In this document: one piece after another, positions 34,801-43,230 of the stretch
Layout of the letters: every line of letters starts with the position of its first letter
Position numbering within the stretch: the first letter of the stretch is position 1
Source of the DNA: Ekhidna lutea
Lineage (GTDB): Bacteria > Bacteroidota > Bacteroidia > Cytophagales > Cyclobacteriaceae
Direction of reading: 5' to 3'
Assembly: GCF_900188325.1 (NCBI RefSeq)
Contig: NZ_FZPD01000002.1
Location: forward strand, 806,001-870,000
Length of the DNA stretch: 64,000 nt
The notes under the pieces: generated by a model
Seen by the model: only the letters and a program-made list of their open reading frames with translations
Told to the model about the DNA's origin: nothing
Databases searched by the model: none
Translations under genes and position numbers: made by a program

Positions 34801-35947
34801 TACGTGCCCGGGTGAGAATGTAATTATTGAGGATTCCACTGCGGATAAAATTCATTTATATGCTTTTGCCGATCAGGCAACCCCGTCGCAATCGGGCACC
34901 AATGTGACCATTGAGTTCGTACAAAGTGATACCACAGTCTATGTAAGTGGAGTTTATAATTCTTTTGAAAGTGAAAAGGTCCCTGTCAAAATCGATGTTC
35001 TCGAAGTTTCGGGTAAACTTTTTCATGCTCCTGACACCACTTCAGAGACAAACCAACTAGTGCTTTCAGCGATTGATGTCGAATCAGATGCCACAGTAGA
35101 ATGGGTTGTAAATGGAGATGCTGCCGGCTCAGATAAATCTTTATCCATTGCAGAAAACACCGGGATTATTAACGTTGAGCTCCAAATTACCAATAGCAAT
35201 GGCTGTTCAAGGATAATAAATAGATCAATATCGATCAGTACATCCCCTGTTGCATTTCAGGAAGATTTAATTTCATGCAATAATGATTCTGTAAAACTAG
35301 CTCCTGAAAACGGTACATATTTTGGATTTTATGAAGATCCTGACCTGACTCAGCTAATCAAAAAAGGAAAGCAATTAGTTACCAATGCATATGAGAAAGT
35401 GTATGTTGTTGGGCTGGATGATGGGCTTCCCGGCTTGCCAATTGAAGTAAATATCCGCAACGAATCAACGAATTTACAAATCGAGCATTCGGTTACTAAA
35501 GTACAAACTAAGAATAAGGTATCCTTTTCCGCTAATGCCGAAAGTATGCTTAATTCTTATGAATGGTTTTTAGATGGAGAGCTTTTTGAAACTACCGCAA
35601 TGCCTACGATCTTTCTTGACAATGAGGTTTACGAGGTTGTATTACATGCTACAACCGCTTCGGGTTGTATGGCAATTGATACCACAGAGCTTGACTTTAT
35701 TCCTCCTTTATCTTTACAACAAGAGAATTTTCGAATCTTCCCAAATCCAACAACAAGGTTTTTAATTGTGGAAGCTCATTTTCCGGTTCAGTTGGAATTA
35801 TTTCAATTGGACGGTAAACGGATTAAACTCTTAAAGAGTAAAAGCAATAAAACCATTGTGGATTTACTTAAAGAACCAAAAGGAATGTACATTCTGCGCA
35901 TTCATGGTCCCGATCAAACAATTACCTATCCCATTGTGTTGAATTGA
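31877..35947 (+). CDS. secreted subtilisin-like S8 protease with PKD and T9SS sorting domain
   Basis: 1356 residues, GTG start immediately after the SDR stop codon. Signal peptide 1-19 (GLIGFAQ). Peptidase S8 domain about 110-410: Asp137 in IIDTGLDTDHED, His192 in NGNHGMIVGG, Asn285 in AAAGNEGG and Ser352 in GPGTSYAAPLV form the active site. A region of beta-sandwich domains follows, including a PKD-like unit near 900-960 (FQDQSIDAISWAWDFGQG). The last 75 residues (FRIFPNPTTRFLIVEA, ending in MYILRIHG) are a T9SS type A sorting domain, so the protein should be exported through the outer membrane and perhaps attached to the surface. Confidence 0.94.
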   Translation: MKRTISILVLTLAGLIGFAQKATLLTTDAFKEQSLNQNWIYAKLKAKEPSITSGIKATSIDRLIKIPVPKDKNPIEFCNELRVSNSYEYADPIVEYVPLFTPSDPLVSNQYYLDVIEAYAAWDITKGDDDITIGIIDTGLDTDHEDLIDNLWVNVNDTIDGLDNDNNGYVDDHMGYDFADEDADPSIQNGNHGMIVGGIAGARANNGKGIAGVGYNTKIAALKGFRSSNGTSNGLYDAIIYAAENGFDVVNLSWGRMGQPLQSEQDIINYAVLEHDMVCVAAAGNEGGKATEENKWYPASYDHVLSVGATDANDNKSSGSTFNYAVDLVAPGVGMYSTFSGNSYGDGGPGTSYAAPLVAAAVALVKDKFPNLSAIQLMERVRSTADDIYDVGNNENYDGKLGKGRLNVFRAVNESNVKSIRADVEGVTSTFGDLVFYGDTLTVSTNLTNYLTAINNPLITISSPGENFVAHKNTFQPGYIGSHDSTELSFEIILDEDVAPETDIAIRLDYSASGYNDFQFLEITTSPDYADFGNNKLSMTISGDGDLGYNEYGPNFEGSGFQYQFDTLMTYTGLMLATHSASVSDNIITNYTNQSRNEDFATQKNYRLQHHQGADHYGYSEFSDLNHPLVIEQSNITWEGEDFLIIRYRIINNSASAINNLSAGIFADWELDDKTANYAAYDSLRQYIFTRNSSSNLYAGVQVLGGDVIEYSALDMGTFNGNEQDINDLFTDESKYDFLVNQNSTEAGGLGAGNDVATINGITINQLDSASESYVNVIYGVASDKSSLDSIIQRASDRLNEFILKPRVLETFFTCDGSSVSIDPATGTNYTFYEDPLGQNVISSGSSLDVTNITTDTLFYARNIDGSYPSDIFEIRLNLFADIADFDMSTDTLYLDHPTTNVVQFQDQSIDAISWAWDFGQGTSSTLQNPSLSFSNEGNFEISLSIENEQGCVDTISKTLVVSERPSTPEIADISTCPGENVIIEDSTADKIHLYAFADQATPSQSGTNVTIEFVQSDTTVYVSGVYNSFESEKVPVKIDVLEVSGKLFHAPDTTSETNQLVLSAIDVESDATVEWVVNGDAAGSDKSLSIAENTGIINVELQITNSNGCSRIINRSISISTSPVAFQEDLISCNNDSVKLAPENGTYFGFYEDPDLTQLIKKGKQLVTNAYEKVYVVGLDDGLPGLPIEVNIRNESTNLQIEHSVTKVQTKNKVSFSANAESMLNSYEWFLDGELFETTAMPTIFLDNEVYEVVLHATTASGCMAIDTTELDFIPPLSLQQENFRIFPNPTTRFLIVEAHFPVQLELFQLDGKRIKLLKSKSNKTIVDLLKEPKGMYILRIHGPDQTITYPIVLN

Positions 35948-36067
35948 TCACAATTTCTTTCAAATGCTGTTGATAGACTTCTAAAAATTGCATATCAGCC
36001 ATTTTATCCTAAATATGACTTAATTTCATACTGTCATCTCCACACTGTTCTACTTAAACCAACGAAT

Positions 36068-36532
36068 ATGGAAGAGCTTATACATTTCTTAACCAACCTT
36101 TTTAGTACAGAAGACTGGCCACCACGCTGGGTATGCGGCAAATGGTCAGAATTTCATGGATGGCTATATATTGGAAGTGATATCATCATTTGGCTTGCTT
36201 ATTTCATCATTCCGGTAATCATCATTTGGTTTATTCAGAAAAGACCAGATATTCCTTTTGTACCCGTATTTTGGCTGTTTGGTGCATTCATTATTCTATG
36301 TGGATCTACCCACCTAATAGATGCAGTTATTTTCTGGTGGCCGGCTTATCGCATAAGTGCCTTATTAAAATTATTGACAGCTGTAGTCAGCATGGCTACT
36401 GTGTTTGCCCTTATTAGGGATTTACCAAAGGTATTGGATCTTAAATCAGATGTGTCTAAACAATTGGAGATAAAAGATGCTTTGATAGCTGAGCTTCAGG
36501 AGGAAATTATTGGTCTGAAAAATAAAAATTGA
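36068..36532 (+). CDS. free-standing ethylene-receptor-like membrane sensor domain
   Basis: 154 residues with three membrane helices (about 34-56, 66-90, 97-117) and a C-terminal coiled coil (128-154). It aligns by eye with the ethylene-binding domain of ETR1. Helix I has SDIIIWLAYFIIP (Asp38, Tyr45, Pro49), helix II has FGAFIILCGSTHLID with Cys78 and His82 at the Cu(I) ligand positions, and helix III has LKLLTAVVSMATVFALI with Lys101, ending LPKVLDLKSD like ETR1's IPDLLSVK. Plant and cyanobacterial receptors fuse this domain to a kinase; here it ends after the coiled coil and the kinase is the next gene, overlapping by 4 bp. Binding of ethylene or another small ligand is inferred, not shown. 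Confidence 0.85.
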   Translation: MEELIHFLTNLFSTEDWPPRWVCGKWSEFHGWLYIGSDIIIWLAYFIIPVIIIWFIQKRPDIPFVPVFWLFGAFIILCGSTHLIDAVIFWWPAYRISALLKLLTAVVSMATVFALIRDLPKVLDLKSDVSKQLEIKDALIAELQEEIIGLKNKN

Positions 36533-38019
36533 AGAAAGAAGACAATATAAATAACCGGATGATCACCGCGATCATCCTTATGTTCATGGGATTGTTTTTG
36601 CTAGGCATTATCTTCCTGGCTGATTTTCATGCACCCAGAACAGTTGCGTTAGGTTCAATCTATTGCATCGTTATTCTATACACCTGGTTAATTCCAATTA
36701 AGAATATCAGCATCTTCACCGCTCTTCTCTGTACATTATTGATAATCATCGATTTGACTTATTCGCCGGCAGATGCAAATGCTGATAAGCTGTATGGAAT
36801 AAATGTATTCATTTCCGTAATTGTTGTCTGGACCTGTGCTTCGTTGGTAGCTATTGCGAAAAGAAGCTTTGAAAGCATGGATCATTTGAATGACCACCTG
36901 GAGGAAAAAGTAAGAGAGCGAACCATCGAAGTACGACTCAACGAAACGCGGTTGAGACAAATGACAGAAGTTATTCAGGACTATGCAATCATTTTACTTA
37001 GCAAAGAAGGTAAAATAGAAAACTGGAATCAAGGAGCTCAAAGAATTTTAGGATTTGAAAAAGAAGAAGTCCATAACAAGAACTATCAATTGCTTTTTTC
37101 GAAAGAAGATAATGGAGATGTTGCACGCGAATTGCTTCACAAAGCATCAAAGAACGGGTTATCCAAAGATGAAAGTTGGCTGCTGCGAAAATCGGGTGAA
37201 CAGTTTTTCGCGGAGATTACAATTACTGCCATTAAGAATGATCTTGATGAGCCTATGGGTTACAGTCTAATAACACGAGACCTGACTGAAAGAAAACGAG
37301 CCGAAATTCAACGAAATGAATACAATAAGCAGCTCGAACAAAAAAACAAAGAGTTGGAGCAGTTTGCATATATCACCAGTCATGATCTACAGGAGCCCTT
37401 GCTTACCGTTGAAAGTTTTGTAAACATGCTGGAGGAAGATTATGAAGATAAACTTGATGATCATGGTAAGAAAACCATAGGCTTCATTTCCAAAGCCACC
37501 AAAAGAATGCGAGTACTCATAGCGGATTTATTGCACTATTCGCGTATTGGAAGCAGTAAAAACAAAGAATCCATAAATGTAGATAAGCTTATTGACGATC
37601 TACTCAAGGACTTTACTTCCACAATCAATCAGACAAAAGCCAGCATTCAGTTTAATGGTCTTCCTACAATAATTGGATATAAAATGGAGGTGGCTCAGCT
37701 TTTTCAAAATCTGATTTCAAACGCAATTAAGTATCAAAAAAAGGGAGTATCGCCTGAAGTTATCATTCGCGGAGAAGAGCATTCAGATCATTGGAAGTTT
37801 GAAGTTAAGGACAATGGGATTGGGATTGAACAGGATTATCAGGAACGGATATTTTTAATTTTTCAGCGCTTATTTGCAAGAGGTGAGTATGAGGGAACCG
37901 GCATTGGATTAGCACATTGTAAAAAAATAATCGAACTTCATAGAGGGACAATTTGGGTGGAATCGACCCCAGGGATTGGGAGTACTTTTCACTTTACCAT
38001 AAACAAAAATCTATCATAA
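36529..38019 (+). CDS. membrane PAS histidine kinase coupled to the ethylene-receptor-like protein
   Basis: 496 residues from a TTG that overlaps the upstream stop (TTGA); an ATG ten codons later (36559) is the alternative. Three hydrophobic segments (11-32, 40-75, 90-110) precede a coiled coil (115-142), a PAS domain (about 142-255) and a second coiled coil. The dimerisation helix has the phospho-acceptor His285 in ITSHDLQEPLLTV. The ATPase domain has the N box LFQNLISNAIKYQ, DNGIGI and GTGIGLAHCKK. The SHDLQEP class is shared with phytochrome-like kinases. The following response regulator starts 1 bp after the stop. Confidence 0.95.
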   Translation: MKKEDNINNRMITAIILMFMGLFLLGIIFLADFHAPRTVALGSIYCIVILYTWLIPIKNISIFTALLCTLLIIIDLTYSPADANADKLYGINVFISVIVVWTCASLVAIAKRSFESMDHLNDHLEEKVRERTIEVRLNETRLRQMTEVIQDYAIILLSKEGKIENWNQGAQRILGFEKEEVHNKNYQLLFSKEDNGDVARELLHKASKNGLSKDESWLLRKSGEQFFAEITITAIKNDLDEPMGYSLITRDLTERKRAEIQRNEYNKQLEQKNKELEQFAYITSHDLQEPLLTVESFVNMLEEDYEDKLDDHGKKTIGFISKATKRMRVLIADLLHYSRIGSSKNKESINVDKLIDDLLKDFTSTINQTKASIQFNGLPTIIGYKMEVAQLFQNLISNAIKYQKKGVSPEVIIRGEEHSDHWKFEVKDNGIGIEQDYQERIFLIFQRLFARGEYEGTGIGLAHCKKIIELHRGTIWVESTPGIGSTFHFTINKNLS

Positions 38020-38020
38020 G

Positions 38021-38437
38021 ATGAAAGAAAAACTTGATCGAATACTTTTAGTTGATGATGATGACTCCACCAACTTTTTGCATAAAACCATTCTGGGAAG
38101 GTTAGATTGTGCGAATCATATTGACGTGTGTCAAAATGGAAAAGAGGCAATTGAGTTTTTGTCTGCTAAAGTAGATGGTGAATACCCTCAACCGAACGTC
38201 ATCTTTCTGGATATTAACATGCCAATTATGAATGGATGGGAATTTTTAGAGGCATACGAAAAGCTCATTCCTGAACAAAAGGGTGATTTGATAATTGCGA
38301 TGGTTACAACCTCCACAAATCCTGCGGACAGACAAAAGGCACAAGATTTTAATTTTGTAAGCACTTTTATGAATAAGCCCATGCGTAAAGACAATATCAG
38401 AGAATTGCTTAAGGCTCATTTTCCAAACCTCTTCTAG
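38021..38437 (+). CDS. single-domain response regulator (Rcp1-like)
   Basis: 138 residues, receiver domain only. Acidic pocket Asp12-Asp15 in LLVDDDDST, phospho-acceptor Asp64 in IFLDINMPIMNGWEF, the switch Thr in MVTTST (96-98) and Lys119 in NKPM. No output domain, so it must act by protein contact, or feed a phosphorelay, or control flagella-free gliding or secretion; which is unknown. Length and insertion pattern resemble Rcp1, the partner of cyanobacterial phytochromes. It is coupled to the kinase gene and abuts the convergent mtgA stop codon with no spacer. Confidence 0.95.
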   Translation: MKEKLDRILLVDDDDSTNFLHKTILGRLDCANHIDVCQNGKEAIEFLSAKVDGEYPQPNVIFLDINMPIMNGWEFLEAYEKLIPEQKGDLIIAMVTTSTNPADRQKAQDFNFVSTFMNKPMRKDNIRELLKAHFPNLF

Positions 38438-39139
38438 TCATTCAACCATTTTCTTTACAAACTCTCGATCATACGTCATTTTATAGCCCCAGTACCACAT
38501 CTGTTTCTCTATCCAATCAACTCTTCCCTGTACATAAGTACTGGGTTTTACCGCTGAATATCGCTTTGGACTGGGGAGAATCGCTGCAAGTCGTGCTGAC
38601 TGAGTGACACTTATTCCAGCTGCGGATCTTCCAAAGTATGCTTGACAGGCAGCTTCAGCACCAAAAATGCCGTCTCCAAACTCTGCCACATTTAGATAAA
38701 CCTCCATGATACGTTCCTTGCTCCAAACCATTTCTATCAGTAATGAGAAATACAATTCAGCAGCTTTTCTTACCCAGGTACGATCAGGCCATAGAAATAC
38801 ATTTTTAGCTACTTGTTGAGTAATCGTACTAGCACCTTTCACCTTACCTCCTCTCCTATTTGCTTCCTCAGCCTTCCTGATAGATCGGAAATCTAACCCA
38901 TCATGAAGTAGAAAGTATTGATCCTCCGCACACATTACAGCAAGTTGTAGTCTGCCTGAAATCTGATCCAAAGATCTCCATTCGTATTTTATTTCTTTAT
39001 CTCGTCCTTCAATAACCATCAGTTTTGTGACAGGAATTGGGATGAAAGAATAAACCACCACCCAAATCAAAGTGAGGATATTAAAAAGCAGGATAAACCC
39101 AGCTATATATTTGATAATATGATATGTGATATTTTTCAA
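38438..39139 (-). CDS. mtgA: monofunctional peptidoglycan glycosyltransferase
   Basis: 233 residues, GT51. One N-terminal membrane helix (9-33). Catalytic Glu lies in CAEDQYFLLHDGLDF, then GASTITQQVAKNVFLW, the second Glu in KERIMEVYLNVAEFGDGIFG, and ARLAAILPSPKRYS. Lacks a transpeptidase domain, so it polymerises lipid II only. Length fits MtgA. Convergent with the response regulator gene; divergent from the propeller protein gene. Confidence 0.96.
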   Translation of the reverse strand: MKNITYHIIKYIAGFILLFNILTLIWVVVYSFIPIPVTKLMVIEGRDKEIKYEWRSLDQISGRLQLAVMCAEDQYFLLHDGLDFRSIRKAEEANRRGGKVKGASTITQQVAKNVFLWPDRTWVRKAAELYFSLLIEMVWSKERIMEVYLNVAEFGDGIFGAEAACQAYFGRSAAGISVTQSARLAAILPSPKRYSAVKPSTYVQGRVDWIEKQMWYWGYKMTYDREFVKKMVE

Positions 39140-39162
39140 TATACATCCATTAAATTCGAGAC

Positions 39163-41892
39163 ATGAGACACTTATTGCTGGTTGTTTTTTGTCTTAGTTT
39201 ATCCCAAATCTATGCTCAGAAAGGTGACTTTTTACTAACTCATCATTTTCCCAGACATTCTAATATAGATAATTCAAACTTTGAAATCACTAATGATAAC
39301 TATGGCCGCCTCTGCATAGCCAATAGATCCGGGGTTTTAAAGTATGATGGTGAAGCGTGGGATTTTTACCAAACTCCTTCCGCCGCATTGTCACTTACAG
39401 TTGACTCAACGGATGTAGTATATGTGGGCTGCATTGGAACTATTGGAATGATCGATTTTCACGAAAGGAGGATTGGCTATAAACCAATATTACCTGCTGA
39501 CTCTCTTGACGATCTGTTTCTTGAGACTCATTATTTTAAAGGCAGGGTTTACTTTATGGGCAGTAAAAACCTAGTCATTTATGACATTGCTTCTGAGCGT
39601 GCAAGTATCCATAAAGGTGAATTCCTGAACATCTATGAATTAGACGCGGAGATGTTCGTAAACACAGCCGATGGAGAGACGTTCGTTATTCATGATTCAC
39701 TCACATCCATTTCGCCGCTTCAAACAATATCCTATTCGTCTAAAAGAAAAGGAAACCCGGATCTGGCGGTAGGTTTTGACAATGAGCTTTACGAATATCA
39801 GAACTTTGAGTTTTCAAGCCTGCCTCAAAACAAACATATTAAAGAGTTAGGGTTTGAAATAAAAGAAATCCAGTGGGTTAATGATTCGCTATTTGTTTGT
39901 TCCACTTTTGAAAATGGCCTATTGATTTTTAATAAAAATGATGAAGAATATTTAGTTGTTACCGATTATCAATCAGGACTCCCTGATAATGAAGTTTACA
40001 CTATTCATACAGACAATTCGGATGGCATATGGGTAGCCACTCAATTTGGGATTACGCACATCGCTCCGCTTTTTCCTGCTCATAGCTACTCACACTTCCA
40101 GGGCCTCAATGGCAACCTAACCAGCGTATCAAACTACGATGATGACCTGTGGGTCACTACAAGTCTGGGACTTTTCTACTTTGATCGAGATACTATATTT
40201 GAAAATAAGGTATACTACGAGGTTCAACGAAAAAACCAACGGACTTCATCGCGAACGTCACAGGCCTCTTCTCAGAAGCAGGAATCTGATGATGAAAAAC
40301 CATTGCTAAAAAGGCTTTTCGGCAAAAAGAAACTTGCCTCCGGGAATGATGATCAAAAACAGAAAAAAGGGCTATTCGGATCCATTGCAAATATTTTTGA
40401 TAATGACTCCAATGTTGAAAAAGTGAAAGGAAAGCTGGATAAAAATGCTAAATACGTAAGAAAAGTAAGGCAAATTCCAGTAGATGTTAATTACACATTT
40501 AAGCAGGTAAATGGCGCAAATGGCAAGTTCCTTTCAGTGCTGCCATATAAGGATAAGCTATTAGGCGTTAGCACATCTGGTATTTATGAAGTGACTAAAA
40601 AAGGTGCGGAAATAATCATTCCAGAGAGTATCCGATGGTTCATGGTCAATAGTAAGGATCAGCTTGTTATCAGTACATCAAATCTTCAGTTAAAGGTTTA
40701 CAAACTCAATGGAGATGTTTGGATTGAACAGATAAGTCAATCTATGGACGATATAATTGTAAGCATGCGTGAAGGAGACGATGGCAAAGTGTGGATGGCT
40801 GGGTCTTCAGCCATTTATAAGACCTCCACAACAGATTCAACATTTACGATCGAAGAGGAGCTCCCGTTAAATAATATTTTCCTTGATGAAGTAAACATTC
40901 TCAACAAGAATGACACGCTGTACTTCATAAATTCTCAGGGATATTATTACTATGATAGCGATGCTAATCAGGTAGTTGAAAACACTAAGCTTGAAGATCA
41001 AATTGGACCAGCAGTTCATCACCTTTACGATCCTGTGGAAAGAGGTGTTTGGGTATTCAATGGCAAGGTATGGCATCACCTCAAGGAAGATGGAAGCATT
41101 GAAAAACTGGAATATCTTGGTTTATTTCCAGACCTACGCGCTATTTCAATAGATCAGGGTACGGATAAGTTGTGGCTTATTACGCAGAACAATGAGCTCC
41201 TCAAATATGATCCAACAAAACAAGGAGGGCTTGAAACGTTTAACTTTTTCTTGAAAAAAGTATCCAATGAAAAGGGAGAAATTGATCAGTCTAAGAAATT
41301 CACCCTTGCTTATGATGAAAATTTCTTAAGTATTGAATTGTCAAAGCCAGATTTTCTCGGTCTACTCAATCCTGAATTTCAATATAAGTTGGAAGGTCTC
41401 CACGAAGACTGGTCAGAGTGGACCAGAAGTAAGTCAATAGATTTCAGTTTCCTCCCCGAAGGAAGCTATAACCTGAGGGTAAGGTCTCGTGATGCATTTG
41501 GTAGAGTCGAAGAAGGTGAAGTCTTATCCTTCACTGTAAAACCTCCCTACTGGCAGACCCCATGGTTTTATGCTATCCAAATCATATTTTTTGGTGGGCT
41601 GGTATTCTTTTCTACCCGCCTAAATCAAGACAGCTCCAAAAATAGACTGTTAAGGGGTGGGCTCACACTTCTTACGCTGGTTTTAATTATTGAATTTCTA
41701 CAAAGTGCTATTGGGTCCCTGTTTAGCTTTAAGAGTACGCCAGTAGTTGATTTCTTGTTGGATGCCTCGATCGCATTTATGATCTTCCCGCTGGAAAGAC
41801 TTCTGCGCGAATTGATGACAAAAGGCAAGGTGAAAATGAAAATCAAAAAGAAAGATATTTCCTTAATCAGAAAGGACAGCCCTACCAAATAG
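39163..41892 (+). CDS. beta-propeller / Y_Y_Y membrane sensor without output domain
   Basis: 909 residues. Signal peptide 1-19 (QIYAQ). Residues 30-350 and 440-700 show two-component-regulator propeller repeats, for example ITNDNYGRLCIANRSGVLKYDG, TDNSDGIWVATQFGI and DGKVWMAGSSAIYKT, separated by a Lys/Ser-rich insert at about 355-430. Residues 715-795 form a Y_Y_Y domain (YKLEGLHEDWSEW, PEGSYNLRVRSRDAFG). Two or three membrane helices (800-870) and a basic tail of about 25 residues follow. Hybrid two-component sensors share this layout, but no kinase or HTH is attached, so it must signal through a partner. Confidence 0.85.
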   Translation: MRHLLLVVFCLSLSQIYAQKGDFLLTHHFPRHSNIDNSNFEITNDNYGRLCIANRSGVLKYDGEAWDFYQTPSAALSLTVDSTDVVYVGCIGTIGMIDFHERRIGYKPILPADSLDDLFLETHYFKGRVYFMGSKNLVIYDIASERASIHKGEFLNIYELDAEMFVNTADGETFVIHDSLTSISPLQTISYSSKRKGNPDLAVGFDNELYEYQNFEFSSLPQNKHIKELGFEIKEIQWVNDSLFVCSTFENGLLIFNKNDEEYLVVTDYQSGLPDNEVYTIHTDNSDGIWVATQFGITHIAPLFPAHSYSHFQGLNGNLTSVSNYDDDLWVTTSLGLFYFDRDTIFENKVYYEVQRKNQRTSSRTSQASSQKQESDDEKPLLKRLFGKKKLASGNDDQKQKKGLFGSIANIFDNDSNVEKVKGKLDKNAKYVRKVRQIPVDVNYTFKQVNGANGKFLSVLPYKDKLLGVSTSGIYEVTKKGAEIIIPESIRWFMVNSKDQLVISTSNLQLKVYKLNGDVWIEQISQSMDDIIVSMREGDDGKVWMAGSSAIYKTSTTDSTFTIEEELPLNNIFLDEVNILNKNDTLYFINSQGYYYYDSDANQVVENTKLEDQIGPAVHHLYDPVERGVWVFNGKVWHHLKEDGSIEKLEYLGLFPDLRAISIDQGTDKLWLITQNNELLKYDPTKQGGLETFNFFLKKVSNEKGEIDQSKKFTLAYDENFLSIELSKPDFLGLLNPEFQYKLEGLHEDWSEWTRSKSIDFSFLPEGSYNLRVRSRDAFGRVEEGEVLSFTVKPPYWQTPWFYAIQIIFFGGLVFFSTRLNQDSSKNRLLRGGLTLLTLVLIIEFLQSAIGSLFSFKSTPVVDFLLDASIAFMIFPLERLLRELMTKGKVKMKIKKKDISLIRKDSPTK

Positions 41893-42432
41893 CCAGTTGC
41901 CTGCTGCATCTGGATCATCGCTTCGAAAGAATTCTTTTACTGCACGTATTAGCTCTCCCCTGCTGATTAGATCATCATGATTTCGATCTAATTTTCTAAA
42001 TGATTTTGCTGCAAAGCGAACTTCTATGCGATAGCCTACAAGCAAATCAATGTATTCATCCAGATTAATATATCCATCATTGTCTGCGTCAAAATTGTCG
42101 AAAATCTCTCCTACGAATTCATCTACGTACTGGGTGAAAATCTCTTCATCGCCATTTACAATTACCTCTTCCGCAAAATGAATCCAGTGATCCCAGTTGG
42201 CCTTTCCGTCATTATTATTGACAAACAAGTTGAAGTGATTCCAGCCATCTTCAAACCTCTTCTGAATCTCCTCATACTTTTCCTCTCCCTCCCTGATCCT
42301 CCAGAGGATGCAGAGGTTTTCTGCTATTCCAATAAAATCTTCTTTCTCAATGATTCCATTCCGATCAAAGTCCAGCACGTAGAAAAATCGTTCTAGCTTA
42401 GTGATTTGCAGTTCAGAGAGCATAACGGCCAT
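41863..42432 (-). CDS. calerythrin-like EF-hand calcium-binding protein
   Basis: 189 residues, no signal peptide. Four EF-hand units in the sarcoplasmic-calcium-binding or calerythrin style. EF1 (21-32) DFDRNGIIEKED, EF2 (near 71-82) NNNDGKANWDHW degenerate, EF3 (115-126) DADNDGYINLDE canonical, EF4 (149-160) DRNHDDLISRGE with Asp in place of the usual Gly at position 6. Likely a cytosolic calcium buffer or sensor. Its 3' end overlaps the convergent propeller gene by 30 bp. Start could be the ATG at 42432 or the ATG three codons later. Confidence 0.92.
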   Translation of the reverse strand: MAVMLSELQITKLERFFYVLDFDRNGIIEKEDFIGIAENLCILWRIREGEEKYEEIQKRFEDGWNHFNLFVNNNDGKANWDHWIHFAEEVIVNGDEEIFTQYVDEFVGEIFDNFDADNDGYINLDEYIDLLVGYRIEVRFAAKSFRKLDRNHDDLISRGELIRAVKEFFRSDDPDAAGNWLFGRAVLSD

Positions 42433-42450
42433 AGTTTCTTGCGAAAATAA

Positions 42451-43164
42451 TTAATCCTGTTCTTTAAATACTTTTTTCAACAAATCTGAGGTTCTGGCAG
42501 ATGGATTTGCACGGATTTTCTTTTCCTCAGAGGCAATCATAAAAAACAGTCCCTCCATAGCCTTTTCTGTGGCATAGCTCTCAAGGTCTGGATTCACATC
42601 CTCTACCATTGGTATTTTATTGTAACGGGTGATGATCTCTGAATAATACTTTGTGGCGTTTGTCTGACCCAGTGCACGCTTTACTATTGGAGAGAACTTG
42701 TCTCTCAGCTCATCACTCGTGGTTCGCATGAGGTAATTGGTCGCAGCTTCTTTATCCGTCCCCTTTAGAATATCCCAGGCATCATCGATTGTCATCTGCT
42801 TAATAGCACTCACAAAAACAGGCTTAGCTTCCTTTGCGGCTTCTTCGGCTCCTCTGTTTAGTGTTTTCACAAACCGGTCCACTTCATTACCTAATCCCAC
42901 GTCACGAAGGGTGTTTTCTACCTTTTGTATATCCGGTGGAAAAGGGATCTTTATTTGAGGGTTTTTAAAATAGCCATCTACCTTACCCACTTTCTGCGTA
43001 CCCGTTGTTACCCCTTTAACTAACGCTTCTTTTAGTCCGCTAGCAACCTGTTCAGCCGTTAGCTCCTCCTCTAGTCCAATTGCATCCGAAATTGATTGAA
43101 TTTGCTGCGCCGTGCATCCAAATAGCAACAACGTCATTAATAAAACTTTCACTCGTGAGTTCAT
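42451..43164 (-). CDS. DUF4197 lipoprotein
   Basis: 237 residues. A lipoprotein signal ends LLFGC (Cys17). The body is all-helical: LKEALVKGVTTGTQKVGKVDGYFKNP, then FPPDIQKVENTLRDVGLG and the terminal AMEGLFFMIASEEKKIRANPSARTSDLLKKVF, matching DUF4197. The function of this widely distributed periplasmic family is unknown. Divergent from cinA; starts lie 66 bp apart. Confidence 0.92.
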   Translation of the reverse strand: MNSRVKVLLMTLLLFGCTAQQIQSISDAIGLEEELTAEQVASGLKEALVKGVTTGTQKVGKVDGYFKNPQIKIPFPPDIQKVENTLRDVGLGNEVDRFVKTLNRGAEEAAKEAKPVFVSAIKQMTIDDAWDILKGTDKEAATNYLMRTTSDELRDKFSPIVKRALGQTNATKYYSEIITRYNKIPMVEDVNPDLESYATEKAMEGLFFMIASEEKKIRANPSARTSDLLKKVFKEQD

Positions 43165-43175
43165 TGTCTAAATCG

Positions 43176-43183
43176 TATTTTTG
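43176..43183 (+). promoter_or_regulatory. -7 box upstream of cinA
   Basis: TATTTTTG matches TAnnTTTG, 47 bp before the cinA ATG, in the divergent region shared with the DUF4197 gene. Confidence 0.45.
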
Positions 43184-43230
43184 CGCCTCATAAAAGTAGT
43201 GAATTATTGTTCACCGTCAATTAAGATCAG

